NCBI GenBank assembly: GCA_022360055.1
Contig: JAKSDO010000152.1
Location: forward strand, 16,286-80,285
DNA: 64,000 nucleotides
Reading direction: 5' to 3'
Origin: Cytophagales bacterium
GTDB lineage: Bacteria > Bacteroidota > Bacteroidia > Cytophagales > Cyclobacteriaceae
Positions 54,422 to 63,762 of this stretch are shown here, piece by piece. The notes below the pieces were generated by a model. It was not told the origin of the DNA, ran no database searches, and saw only the letters and a list, made by a program, of their open reading frames with translations. A program made the translations under genes and the position numbers. Position 1 is the stretch's first letter. Each line of letters opens with the position of its first letter.

Positions 54422-56104
54422 TCATCGATTTTTAGTTTTTTTCCACCGCCTTGTCACCGGCACACTCAGTTCGGATTCGTTGTACAATCGATCTAAAGAA
54501 CTGATGGCGTACGTGTATTTCCGAAATCTTTTCACATCGCTATCCTGAAAAAATGTTCTTGTTTTCGCCTGAATCGCCAAAATATTGGATGGATCTTTAA
54601 TGTCTCCCGTGCTCTTACCCTTAAATCTGTAAACTACATAGTATGCTTCGCCCCGGTTTCCTTTCCAGTTCAACTCAATCCCATTCCGATTGTTTTTAGC
54701 TTCGATGATCTGTGGAGCTTCGAGCGCTGTGTTGCCCAACCAACTCATTTTTGGAATAATCGCCGGGAATTGATAATAGTTATTCTGTAAATTATCCGAA
54801 ACCCCAAGTGGATTTTCGACTAAAGATTTTGAACTGAAAAAACAACTCCCCTGAATGTTTGGGAGCGATCTGTTGAGATCAATTTGCCCGGGAATTTCGT
54901 CGGGATTTCGCCACGCTTCAACAGTAGAGTTGCCGTCCACTCGGTACAATCCATGACCTATATAAACGTGCACGTCAAAGTGATTATCATTCCACCATTT
55001 TACCAGCACCTCGTAATCCGCCAGATTAAAACCCCGGTACCAGTAAATCTGCGGAATTATATAATCAATCCATTTTTCTTTTTGCCATTTTAAGATATCC
55101 GCGTATAAATCGTCATAATTCGTCTGTCCCGCTTTTGTATTTGATCCGGCAGGGTCGACATGGGCATTTCGCCAGACCCCAAAAGGGCTTATTCCAAATT
55201 TCACAAACGGCTTTTCCTTTTTGATTGCTTCATTGAGCATCTTCACAATGGTGTTTACATTTTCCCGTCTCCAAAAATCCTTTAGGTCCGTCGAATAGGT
55301 AGATCCGTATTTTGCAAAGGAGATGCTGTCCGGAAAATCAATCCCCGCTATTTTATAGGGATAAAAGTAGTCGTCCATGTGAATTGCATCAACATCGTAT
55401 CTTCTTACAATATCTCGCACCACGCTTGTAATATGATTCTGAACTTCAGGAATTCCCGGATCAAAATAGATCTTGTTTCCATATTGGAGAAACCACTCAG
55501 GATGCTTGTAAACTAACAGTGAAGTATCCAATTCAAGTAATTGAACCAGGTTTTTATAATCGTGATCCGCCAGTCCGCCATTTGCATTTGACGAATCACT
55601 TTCGATAAGTTCTTTGACAATCGCTTTAAGCGAATCTAAATGTATATGTGTAGAATCACCATAAAACTTTCCGGCATCATATACAGCCCTGTACGGATTG
55701 AGCCAGGCATGAAATTCCATGCATCGCTCATGGGCTTCCTCGATCATAAAAGTCAATGGATCATATTCGGGGTCCGGAGATTTTCCTTCCGATCCGGTCA
55801 GCCATGCAGACCAGGGCTCTATGTTCGATCTGTACAGGGCGTCGGCATTTGGCCGGATCTGAACGATCACGGCGTTTATTCCATTTTTTTGATGATGGTT
55901 TAAAATTGTTCTGAATTCTTCCCGTTGTTTTTCAGTTGATAAATTCGGTCCGGAAGGCCAGTCAATATTGGCGACAGAAGCAATCCAAACACCTCGAAAC
56001 TCCCTTTTCAACGAGTTTTGCCCAAATGACGGATGAATCACTAAAAATAGTATTGCAACAATTTTGGAGGCCTTGTTTAAACAATGCTTTATTGGCTTAT
56101 ACAT
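54422..56104 (-). CDS. Family 10-like glycosyl hydrolase (GHL10/DUF187)
   Basis: A 560-residue exported enzyme (signal about 1-28) of the YngK-type GHL10 family with a TIM barrel (about 33-400). Visible: 'FRGVWIASVANIDWPS' at the barrel start, 'MEFHAWLNPYRAV', 'DAIHMDDYFYP' and 'IDYIIPQIYWYRGF' (likely catalytic acids). The last about 110 residues are fibronectin type III-like. Some related proteins cut peptidoglycan; others act on plant-type or animal glycans, so the substrate is unsure. It follows GH92 by 21 bases. Confidence 0.9.
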   Translation of the reverse strand: MYKPIKHCLNKASKIVAILFLVIHPSFGQNSLKREFRGVWIASVANIDWPSGPNLSTEKQREEFRTILNHHQKNGINAVIVQIRPNADALYRSNIEPWSAWLTGSEGKSPDPEYDPLTFMIEEAHERCMEFHAWLNPYRAVYDAGKFYGDSTHIHLDSLKAIVKELIESDSSNANGGLADHDYKNLVQLLELDTSLLVYKHPEWFLQYGNKIYFDPGIPEVQNHITSVVRDIVRRYDVDAIHMDDYFYPYKIAGIDFPDSISFAKYGSTYSTDLKDFWRRENVNTIVKMLNEAIKKEKPFVKFGISPFGVWRNAHVDPAGSNTKAGQTNYDDLYADILKWQKEKWIDYIIPQIYWYRGFNLADYEVLVKWWNDNHFDVHVYIGHGLYRVDGNSTVEAWRNPDEIPGQIDLNRSLPNIQGSCFFSSKSLVENPLGVSDNLQNNYYQFPAIIPKMSWLGNTALEAPQIIEAKNNRNGIELNWKGNRGEAYYVVYRFKGKSTGDIKDPSNILAIQAKTRTFFQDSDVKRFRKYTYAISSLDRLYNESELSVPVTRRWKKTKNR

Positions 56105-56125
56105 ACTTTAACTCAATTCCGGTTT

Positions 56126-58438
56126 CTACTTGTTTTCATTACTCATGGAATACGGTGCATTTTTGAGATCGGAAGCCCAAAGTTGATTTGGTTCTCGATC
56201 CATTTCAAAACCGAGCCTTGAGCCCTGCATGATCTCTTCATGATTTATCCAAGGTCTGTTTAACGGTTTACCATTGAGCGTCGCATGTTGAATATAAAAA
56301 TTCTCGGGTGCATTGTTTGTGGCAATCACCTCAAAAGTATTGCCATTCTCCAAGTGAAGCTTCACTTTCTCAAAAAGCGGGGATCCTATAACATATTCGG
56401 GCTGGCCGGGACAAACCGGATACAAACCCATGGACGAAAAGACATACCAGGCAGACGTCTGTCCATTATCCTCATCGCCACAAAGTCCGTCGGGATATGG
56501 CGTATAAAGCTTGTTCATAACCGTGCGAGCCCATTTTTGAGCCTTCCAGGGAGCACCGACATAGTTGTACAGATAAATCCCGTGCTGCATCGGTTGATTC
56601 CCATGCGCATACTGACCCATATTGGCAATGACCATTTCAGTAATTTCATGAATCTGAAACCCATAGTAACTGAAGTCAAAGACCGGGGGCGTTTCAAACA
56701 GCTCATCGAGTTTGGCTTCCATGGCTTTTGGCCCGCCCATCAAATCCGCTAAACCCGCAGGGTCCTGGAACACCGACCAGGTATAATGCCATGAATTTCC
56801 TTCCGTAAACGCATCTCCCCATTTGAATTCATTGAATGGTTTCTGCCATTGCCCGTCTTCTAACTTGCCCCGCATAAAATTTACGGATGGATCAAACAGG
56901 TTCTTATAATTGTTTGCCCTTGCATAAAACTTGCTAATTTCTTCCCGTGATTTTTTTAATTCCCGGGCCAGTTTCCAAATGGTAAAATCTGCATAGGCGT
57001 ATTCCAGCGATCTTGCAACATTTTCTCGAATTCCCACATCATAAGGGATATATCCTAATTTGTTGTAATACTCGGCCCCCATCCTTCCTACGCTGCCAAC
57101 CGGGCCTTCATTTTCCGTATTCTTTAAAATAGCTTCATACAACACCTCGATATCATAGCCTCGTATTCCCTTTAAATATGAATCTGCGATAATCGAAGCC
57201 GAATTGGATCCGATCATACAATCGCGATGACCGGGGCTTGCCCACTCCGGCAGCCAGCCACTTTCTTTATAGGTATTCACCAATCCTTGCATGATCTGAG
57301 CATTCAATTCCTGATACATCACAGTAAAAAATGGAAAAACAGCTCTGAAAGTGTCCCAAAATCCATTATCTGTAAACATATAACCGGGAAGTACCTCTCC
57401 ATTGTACGGACTATAATGGACGACTTCATCTTTTTCATTTAATTCATAAAATTTTCTCGGAAACAATAATGTGCGGTAAAGAGCCGTATAAAAAGTTCTT
57501 CTTTGCTCTTCTGTTCCTCCTTCGATTTCAATTCTGCTCAATTCTTTGTTCCAGGAATTCTCAGCTTTCTTTCTTGTTTGATCAAAAGAATCATCTCCCA
57601 GCTCTCGCTCCAAATTCAACGCTGCCTGTTCATGGCTGATAAAAGACGAAGCTACTTTAATCTGTACTGTTTCCCGTTTCCCTGTCTTAAATTTCAATAT
57701 GGCCCCGACATGCGCTCCATCATTTTTCACCTTCCCCCGTTCAATTTTATCTCCATTCCAGGTACCAAAAGCTTCAAAATCCTTGTCGAAGGTCAAAACA
57801 AAATAGTTGCTAAAATTGAATGGCACACCTCCGGAATTATTTTTACAATATCCTGTTACTCTTTTATTTTCTTGATCAATTTCTACCATGGAGCCCTGGT
57901 GAAAGCCATCAATCAAAAGAAAAGATTCATCGGATTCAGGATAAGTAATCCTAAACTGGGCGCACCTGTCGGTCGGAGTGATCTCGACCTGGGTATCATA
58001 ATCACCCAGATATGCGCTGTAATAATGAGGCTTACTGATTTCTATCTTATGTGAAAACCACGAAGCCCGATCATCCTCATCAACTTTCAAATGTCCAACT
58101 ACCGGCATAATGGAAAATGCACCATAATCATTGATCCAAGGGCTGGGCTGATGCGTTTGTTTGAATCCGCGGATTTTGTAGGCATCATAGGTATAAGCCC
58201 ACCCATTGCCCATATTTCCGGTCTGTGGTGTCCAGAAATTCATGCCCCACGGAACCGCAATCGCGGGATAAGTGTTGCCATTCGAAAGCGCATGCGAAGA
58301 TGCCGAACCCACCAAAGGATTTACGAGGTCCACCGGGCGCTCTACTAATGGTATATTGTTTTTCTCTTTCTTTCCATGCTGATGCTCTTTAGAACAAGAA
58401 AGTGAAAGTAAAATGAGAATTGCTGATATGTATTTCAT
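56126..58438 (-). CDS. GH92 alpha-mannosidase, lipoprotein
   Basis: Calcium-dependent exo-alpha-mannosidase family of Bacteroidota. I choose the ATG at 58438 (770 residues), giving a lipoprotein signal 'MKYISAILILLSLSC'; a longer frame adds 22 residues. Family features: 'VNPLVGSASSHALSNGNTYP', 'WGDAFTEGNSWHYTW', 'GNQPMQHGIYLYN' and 'GLCGDEDNGQTSAWYVFSSM'. The GDEDNG stretch includes acidic residues used for catalysis. It would attack N-glycan-type mannose. Upstream of GHL10 in one unit. Confidence 0.95.
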   Translation of the reverse strand: MKYISAILILLSLSCSKEHQHGKKEKNNIPLVERPVDLVNPLVGSASSHALSNGNTYPAIAVPWGMNFWTPQTGNMGNGWAYTYDAYKIRGFKQTHQPSPWINDYGAFSIMPVVGHLKVDEDDRASWFSHKIEISKPHYYSAYLGDYDTQVEITPTDRCAQFRITYPESDESFLLIDGFHQGSMVEIDQENKRVTGYCKNNSGGVPFNFSNYFVLTFDKDFEAFGTWNGDKIERGKVKNDGAHVGAILKFKTGKRETVQIKVASSFISHEQAALNLERELGDDSFDQTRKKAENSWNKELSRIEIEGGTEEQRRTFYTALYRTLLFPRKFYELNEKDEVVHYSPYNGEVLPGYMFTDNGFWDTFRAVFPFFTVMYQELNAQIMQGLVNTYKESGWLPEWASPGHRDCMIGSNSASIIADSYLKGIRGYDIEVLYEAILKNTENEGPVGSVGRMGAEYYNKLGYIPYDVGIRENVARSLEYAYADFTIWKLARELKKSREEISKFYARANNYKNLFDPSVNFMRGKLEDGQWQKPFNEFKWGDAFTEGNSWHYTWSVFQDPAGLADLMGGPKAMEAKLDELFETPPVFDFSYYGFQIHEITEMVIANMGQYAHGNQPMQHGIYLYNYVGAPWKAQKWARTVMNKLYTPYPDGLCGDEDNGQTSAWYVFSSMGLYPVCPGQPEYVIGSPLFEKVKLHLENGNTFEVIATNNAPENFYIQHATLNGKPLNRPWINHEEIMQGSRLGFEMDREPNQLWASDLKNAPYSMSNENK

Positions 58439-58716
58439 TTGTAAGAATTGTTTACTGCAAAATAAATATGAAAAAGTCAGAATACTAATGTTAATAAATT
58501 CCACCTATTGTTAACACCGGAAAAGGCAACGCCATTGATACAATTGTTTTCGAAAACTTTTAATGGGGCTACAACATTAAATTCATTCCAATATACCGCA
58601 TAAAGTTGCACATTTTTACGTTTATATGCTTGTTATAGACTAATAATTATCCCAAATTCGCAGCTTATTAAATCAACACAAATCAATTTGCACTTTTATC
58701 CAAACAGCAAATCAAA

Positions 58717-59805
58717 ATGAATTCAATTGCCACCTGGTTATTTTTAGTATTGGCTTTCCCAAATCTCAACCCTGAGGAGCCCATTTACCACGAGTTTTCG
58801 CCAAAAGATTTCCGCCGCTATATCTGCTACACCACAAACGGTGAAATGATCATCGATGGCAGGTTAGACGAACGGTCGTGGGAACTGGCCGACTTCAGTG
58901 AAGAATTCATCGATATTGAAGGGACAAAAAGACCCCTGCCCTTATATGAAACAAAAGTAAAAATGCTTTGGGACGAAGAATACCTTTATATCGGGGCATG
59001 GTTGGAAGAACATCATATCTGGGCGACTTATGCTCGTCGAGAATCCGTAATTTTTCACGAAAACGACTTTGAGATCTTTATTGATCCGGACGGAAATACG
59101 CATAATTATTATGAAATCGAAATTAATGCGTTAAATACTGTCTGGGATTTATTGCTGAGCAAACCTTACCGGGACGGTGGCAGGCCTATCACAAAGTGGA
59201 ACGTGGACGGAATGAAAACAGCCGTATACCTGAAGGGCACCATCAATAATCCGGAAGATCTGGACGAATACTGGTCCGTAGAATTTGCACTTCCATGGAG
59301 CAGTTTGAAAACGCATGCCAAAAATAGACGCAAGCCAAAAAACGGTGAGCAATGGCGCATTAATTTCTCGAGGGTACAGTGGCAGAGAGATATTGTAGAC
59401 GGGCGATATGTGAAGCGAATAAATCCCGAAACCGGCAAATCGTTTCCAGAATATAATTGGGTGTGGTCGCCCCAGGGATTCATAAATATGCACCGGCCTG
59501 AAACGTGGGGATTTATCCAGTTTTCAGAAAAACAAATCGGAGCTGAAAAATGCGATTTCCAGTTTAATCGCGATGAAAACTTAAAATGGGAATTAAGAAA
59601 GATTTATTACGCCCAAAACAATCACAAAAAAGTATCCGGAAGATATACGGACGATCTAAAATTGTTAGAAAGCACCCAAGCAAACTTAAATGGGATACAA
59701 ATCGATGTCAACACAATTCAGCATGGTTTTGAAGCCAGTTTATATTCGAACGAAACTCGAACGACTTGGAAAATCCGCCAGGACGGGCTCGTGTGGACAG
59801 AATGA
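58717..59805 (+). CDS. Carbohydrate-binding family 9-like protein
   Basis: A 362-residue exported protein. The N-terminal part (about 35-260) is a CBM9-like beta-sandwich with 'DGRLDERSWELADF', 'LWDEEYLYIGAWLEE', 'ENDFEIFIDPDGNTHNYYEI' and 'EWSVEFALPW'-like segments. The remaining 100 residues are less defined. CBM9 modules bind sugar ends, but stand-alone proteins of this group have no proved role. It is divergent from GH92 and converges on the DeoR gene, consistent with a shared glycan job. Confidence 0.85.
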   Translation: MNSIATWLFLVLAFPNLNPEEPIYHEFSPKDFRRYICYTTNGEMIIDGRLDERSWELADFSEEFIDIEGTKRPLPLYETKVKMLWDEEYLYIGAWLEEHHIWATYARRESVIFHENDFEIFIDPDGNTHNYYEIEINALNTVWDLLLSKPYRDGGRPITKWNVDGMKTAVYLKGTINNPEDLDEYWSVEFALPWSSLKTHAKNRRKPKNGEQWRINFSRVQWQRDIVDGRYVKRINPETGKSFPEYNWVWSPQGFINMHRPETWGFIQFSEKQIGAEKCDFQFNRDENLKWELRKIYYAQNNHKKVSGRYTDDLKLLESTQANLNGIQIDVNTIQHGFEASLYSNETRTTWKIRQDGLVWTE

Positions 59806-59870
59806 TTATAACCAAAACAGCGCAAGCTTAAATACGCGCCAACAATTGCAGTCGATAAGTGAAAGACATC

Positions 59871-60617
59871 TTACAAAATGTCAACACCCTTTTCCTTAAA
59901 CGGCTTCAACTGGTCATCATCCAGCTCCAAATCGGTGACCATAATATCCAGGCTGGAAAGATCGCAAACCTTAAAAGGTTGACGCGTATTTAATTTGCTC
60001 GAAATCACCATTGACACCACTTTATTCGAAGCATTAATGATGGCTTTCTTTATTATCGTCTCCTTTCTGTTTGCTTCGGACAATCCGAAGTTAGGATCAA
60101 TGCTCGTAATTCCCATAAAACATAAATCGGCATGGATCTCCTCCAAATACTCCAACGCCTGATACCCGATTATACTGTGTCCCTTTCTCAATATATTTCC
60201 ACCGAGCAATACTCCGTCTACATTTGGATATTCACATAGTTTCGACGCAACAGGAATCGAATTGGTAAAAATTGTAAGCTTCATCTCATGAGGCAGAAGA
60301 TTTACAAGTTGTAGATTCGAGGTGCCCCCATCGATGATAATTACATGATCCTCCTTGATCAAATTCAAAGCTTTTTTTGCGATCGTATGTTTGGTTTGTA
60401 TTTCCTGTACTTCCCTTTTTTTAAAGCTCGGGATAAAAGAAAGCGTAATGGCTCCACCGTGTACTTTTTTTAATTGACCCTTGCTTTCAAGCTCATTTAA
60501 ATCCCGCCTGATCGTATCTTCGGAGACCTGTAAAATCTCACATAATTCCGAAGATATCACTTTTTTATGGAATCGCAACTCGTCCAGAATTATGCTCTGT
60601 CTTTCTACTTTTAACAT
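59871..60617 (-). CDS. DeoR/GlpR-family regulator
   Basis: A 248-residue repressor-type protein: a winged helix at 1-60 ('ELCEILQVSEDTIRRDLNEL') and a phosphosugar-sensing DeoR domain (about 75-230) with 'VIIDGGTSNLQLVNLLPH' and 'VLLGGNILRKGHSIIG'. Such regulators usually respond to a sugar phosphate and repress nearby catabolic genes, here probably the GH92/CBM9 locus. An inverted repeat overlaps its own promoter, suggesting self-control. Confidence 0.93.
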   Translation of the reverse strand: MLKVERQSIILDELRFHKKVISSELCEILQVSEDTIRRDLNELESKGQLKKVHGGAITLSFIPSFKKREVQEIQTKHTIAKKALNLIKEDHVIIIDGGTSNLQLVNLLPHEMKLTIFTNSIPVASKLCEYPNVDGVLLGGNILRKGHSIIGYQALEYLEEIHADLCFMGITSIDPNFGLSEANRKETIIKKAIINASNKVVSMVISSKLNTRQPFKVCDLSSLDIMVTDLELDDDQLKPFKEKGVDIL

Positions 60618-60632
60618 AGATAAAAAGTGTGC

Positions 60633-60650
60633 ACTAATTTCAAAATTAGT
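60633..60650 (-). promoter_or_regulatory. Operator-like palindrome over the DeoR promoter
   Basis: ACTAATTT-CA-AAATTAGT is a perfect 18-base palindrome. On the minus strand it contains TAATTTTG, the -7 motif for the DeoR gene (24 bases before its ATG). Such an overlap fits autorepression. Confidence 0.55.
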
Positions 60651-61019
60651 TAAAAATTTCCTTCTAAAATAGTTGATTTTTTACAAATTAACAAGCATTC
60701 TTAAATGTCGAATCACGACCAAAACATGCATATATTGCATTAAAATCAGCATATACATGCAAAAAATATATTTAATATCGCATCCATGCCAACTTCATAT
60801 GCTAATTTGCAATTTCTGTTCACGTTCTGCTTCAATGTTGTCAATTACTTAATTTTATATCAAACACCCCTAAAAAAGATCCGGTAACAAAAAAATCAAC
60901 AAGTCATTTGCACATCTAATCAGCTTGAAATTTAATCACCTAAATAGAAAAATAAGTCAAAATTTGCACTTGTAATTAACATTACTATTCTGTAATATTA
61001 CCAACGAAACCTAAATTCC
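60651..61019. other. AT-rich gap with short palindromes
   Basis: About 370 bases. ATGCA-N5-TGCAT (60726-60740) and GCAT-N4-ATGC (60749-60760) lie close together and could be regulator sites. AATTTGCACTT occurs at about 60963-60973 and again at about 58684-58694 in front of the CBM9-like gene. Confidence 0.4.
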
Positions 61020-61184
61020 ATGAAGCAAGTACCGCAAACCGCCAATATCTTATCCAGCATTTCTTTACGTTATCCCCGGTCCAATATTACCCTGAAAGAA
61101 GCTAAGATTATAACAGGAAACAACAGCACCATAGTTGGTTTTTTAGTGGTTGCGAAGACGCTGAATATACCGGAAATGAGATGA
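61020..61184 (+). CDS. Possible 54-residue protein
   Basis: ATG at 61020 to TGA at 61182-61184 gives 54 residues without family likeness (starts MKQVPQTANILSSISLRYP). No good ribosome site is clear. It lies 51 bases before the MscS gene. Coding status is doubtful. Confidence 0.2.
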   Translation: MKQVPQTANILSSISLRYPRSNITLKEAKIITGNNSTIVGFLVVAKTLNIPEMR

Positions 61185-61235
61185 AAATATAAAGGAACTG
61201 TTCAACTATCAAAATCAGAAAAGAAGATCGTAATT

Positions 61236-62072
61236 ATGGAAGACATTATCGACGTATCTACAACCCAAACCTATATCGAGAAGATTTATGATATGGTCAT
61301 TGCATATGCCCCAAAATTTCTTCTTGCCGTTATTGTTCTGTTTATCGGGCTTCGAATTATCAAATTCATCACAAGGCTAGCCGGAAAAGGCTTAAAGAAA
61401 AGGGAAGTTGATCCTACCCTTGCTCCTTTCGCGGTAAATCTTCTGGATTGGGGATTAAAAATCATGTTGGTGATCAGCGTGGCGGCTATGCTTGGAGTTG
61501 AGACCACATCTTTCATAGCTGTATTGGGAGCGATGGGATTGGCCGTTGGTTTAGCGCTCCAGGGGACATTAAGCAATTTTGCCGGAGGTGTTTTAATAAT
61601 GGTTTTTAAACCATATCGCGTTGAGGATCTAATCGAAGCTCAGGGGCAAATTGGTACCGTAAAAGAAATTCAAATTTTCAATACGATACTTGCTTCTCCT
61701 CAAAATAAGATGATAATCATTCCAAACGGTGCCATCATGAATGGAGAGATTATCAATTATACGATATTGGGGAAAATACGCGTAGATCTTACCGTTGGTA
61801 TTTCGTATGAGGCAGACATTGAAGAAGCGAAGCAGGTATTAACCCTTGAAATGGCCAACCATCCCCTGGTATTGGGAGATCCCGCACCGTTTGTCGGTGT
61901 TAGTGCATTGGCGGATAGCTCCGTGAACCTTGCAGTACGACCATATTGCGAGCCGAAAGATTATTGGACCGTCTATTTTGATATTCTGGAGGGGAGCAAG
62001 CTGGCCCTGGATAAAAATAACATCACAATCCCATTTCCTCAAGTGGACGTGCATATGAAAAATACGAAATAG
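61236..62072 (+). CDS. mscS: Small-conductance mechanosensitive channel
   Basis: A 278-residue MscS-type channel that opens when the membrane is stretched, saving cells from osmotic shock. Three membrane helices (about 20-42, 62-85, 89-120), the third being the pore helix with Gly/Ala packing 'AVLGAMGLAVGLALQGTLSNFAGG'-type sequence, followed by the beta domain ('FKPYRVEDLIEAQGQIGTV') and C-terminal cytoplasmic alpha/beta part. Length matches E. coli MscS. Confidence 0.95.
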   Translation: MEDIIDVSTTQTYIEKIYDMVIAYAPKFLLAVIVLFIGLRIIKFITRLAGKGLKKREVDPTLAPFAVNLLDWGLKIMLVISVAAMLGVETTSFIAVLGAMGLAVGLALQGTLSNFAGGVLIMVFKPYRVEDLIEAQGQIGTVKEIQIFNTILASPQNKMIIIPNGAIMNGEIINYTILGKIRVDLTVGISYEADIEEAKQVLTLEMANHPLVLGDPAPFVGVSALADSSVNLAVRPYCEPKDYWTVYFDILEGSKLALDKNNITIPFPQVDVHMKNTK

Positions 62073-62166
62073 CGGATTAATTGTGGGAGGTTGAATAAAA
62101 CAGGAGTGATTTAATGCAGATTTGAATTAGTAGGTTATTCGGTAAAATTCACAAGCCGAGATGGTA

Positions 62167-62361
62167 TTATTTGCTCATCTCAACCAACTCACCGGAATCC
62201 AGCACGTAATACTTGGTGTGCGGATCACCGGATTTCTTAAGTGGAATATACTTGATCTTTGTCTTCTCAAGCTCCTTCTTCCTCTTAAAAGGCTTTACAA
62301 AATTTGTAAGAAAAACAACCATCCACACCAGCGAGATGAGATATAATATAAATAAGATCAT
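62167..62361 (-). CDS. Small single-helix membrane protein
   Basis: A 64-residue protein: N-terminal helix (about 1-22, 'MILFILYLISLVWMVVFLTN') and a basic tail with 'KYYVLDSGELVEM'. No family recognised; it could be a short membrane modulator. Confidence 0.5.
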   Translation of the reverse strand: MILFILYLISLVWMVVFLTNFVKPFKRKKELEKTKIKYIPLKKSGDPHTKYYVLDSGELVEMSK

Positions 62362-63127
62362 AATCAGTTAGTTTATAATTTGTTATTCATTTAAGAAAAA
62401 TTGTATTATAAAGGTAGTGGCGTATTTAAAATCAAACTACTCAAGTAAAATGTCTCAAGCACTCTTGTAAGATTTCAGTCCTTATGTGATAAAAAGCCGG
62501 CAATTATTGTTGATTGATTCCAGTATGATCATGATTGTGTAAATTGACATTCAAGTCTCCCGCATCCTACACTTTCATCTGTATCATTACAAATGGCTCT
62601 TAAACACTGCTTTACCCTTTGTAGGCAAATTATTGATTCTCGGCAGATCTATTCGGAGGTTTAAAAAAGCGAAATCGCAATAAAAAAAATCTTGCTATTT
62701 CCACATGTGTATACAAAAGTATTTGTGCTCCAATTTATCGACCAGAAATTGAAATAGTGTCGAAATTTGATCATGGGATAAGAATTAATATGAGAAATAG
62801 ACGTGGCGGGAATAATTTCTCGGTTGGGATTATACTTTACGAAAATTGTATTATTCTTATATCCTGAAAAATCGTCGGAACACGTTCGCTCGCCTGGCGC
62901 ATCTTCGAATTTCTTATTCGGGCAAAAAAGGAAATCCGGTCATAAAATCGGTTCCGCTTGTTGATGGTTTTTGCATTGATCACTTTGGGAGGGCTCCTCA
63001 CCTCAGGGCACACCAGCCGGGTTATAAGGTATGTCGGTCACCCAAACGGATAAAACAAGACTTCTCTTAGGTACGGCAAAAGCCTGGGGAGTTTCATACA
63101 TTTGGAGGATTGGGCTTTGGGACGTTA
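62362..63127. other. Long gap; possible GIY-YIG fragment
   Basis: About 770 bases without a clear gene. A TTG-started frame at 62846-63070 begins with 'YYSYILKNRRN', which echoes the start of GIY-YIG nucleases (YxYILK), but the rest has no likeness. It may be a decayed fragment. Nothing else recognised. Confidence 0.35.
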
Positions 63128-63694
63128 TCAGGCAAAACGTTCCTTGATCTCCGAGATAAAGATCTTGAATTCTTCCTCAAAGTCATCGTAGTATCTGCGG
63201 AGATGATGCGTCGCCTGTTCCAGCCCGGAATTGTTATTCAACCTTCTGGACATACCGTTGAGCGACAGATCGATTCCTTCTGTCGAGGCGTATCTGACAA
63301 GCCAATTCCCATGTTTCATATACGGAAACATATATCTGGATTTTTCCGGCAACAGCCCCCAATGTGTCTCTATTGTTTTATAAATATTATCAGCAAAAAA
63401 ATCCAGCGGCTCCTTGGAATAATTATTCCATAACCTGGCAAGATAATGGTCGTAATACATATCTATGATTACTCCGGAGTAATGCCGGAACGTACCAAAC
63501 AATCTTTTCCTGCCTCTTCTCACCATCTGATGTCGATCTGTATAATGGTCAATTTCGCGATGCATTAAAATCCCATCGGAGATTTTTTTAGGGTAGTCCA
63601 TGAATTTGTTGCCCTTCACAAAATCGGCTATAAAATTCCCGACGATCAGATCAGAATCATTTTTCGAAAGATAAAAGTGTCCTAAAAAGTTCAT
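63128..63694 (-). CDS. ACP phosphodiesterase-like protein (DUF479)
   Basis: From the ATG at 63694 it has 188 residues and begins 'MNFLGHFYLSKNDSDLIVGNF', the usual start of AcpH/DUF479 proteins. Further metal-site pattern: 'ILMHREIDHYTDRH' and 'DMYYDHYLARLW'. The family is said to remove 4'-phosphopantetheine from acyl carrier protein (AcpH of E. coli); the Bacteroidota members are not all tested. Confidence 0.9.
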   Translation of the reverse strand: MNFLGHFYLSKNDSDLIVGNFIADFVKGNKFMDYPKKISDGILMHREIDHYTDRHQMVRRGRKRLFGTFRHYSGVIIDMYYDHYLARLWNNYSKEPLDFFADNIYKTIETHWGLLPEKSRYMFPYMKHGNWLVRYASTEGIDLSLNGMSRRLNNNSGLEQATHHLRRYYDDFEEEFKIFISEIKERFA

Positions 63695-63762
63695 CAGAAT
63701 CAAAGATAAAACGATAAAACATCCTAGTTTTGAGATACAAACTATAAAATATTATTAAGGAA

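Noticed and set aside
57503..58054. 183-residue frame antisense within GH92
   Set aside because: No family likeness and lies wholly within a well-supported GH92 gene.
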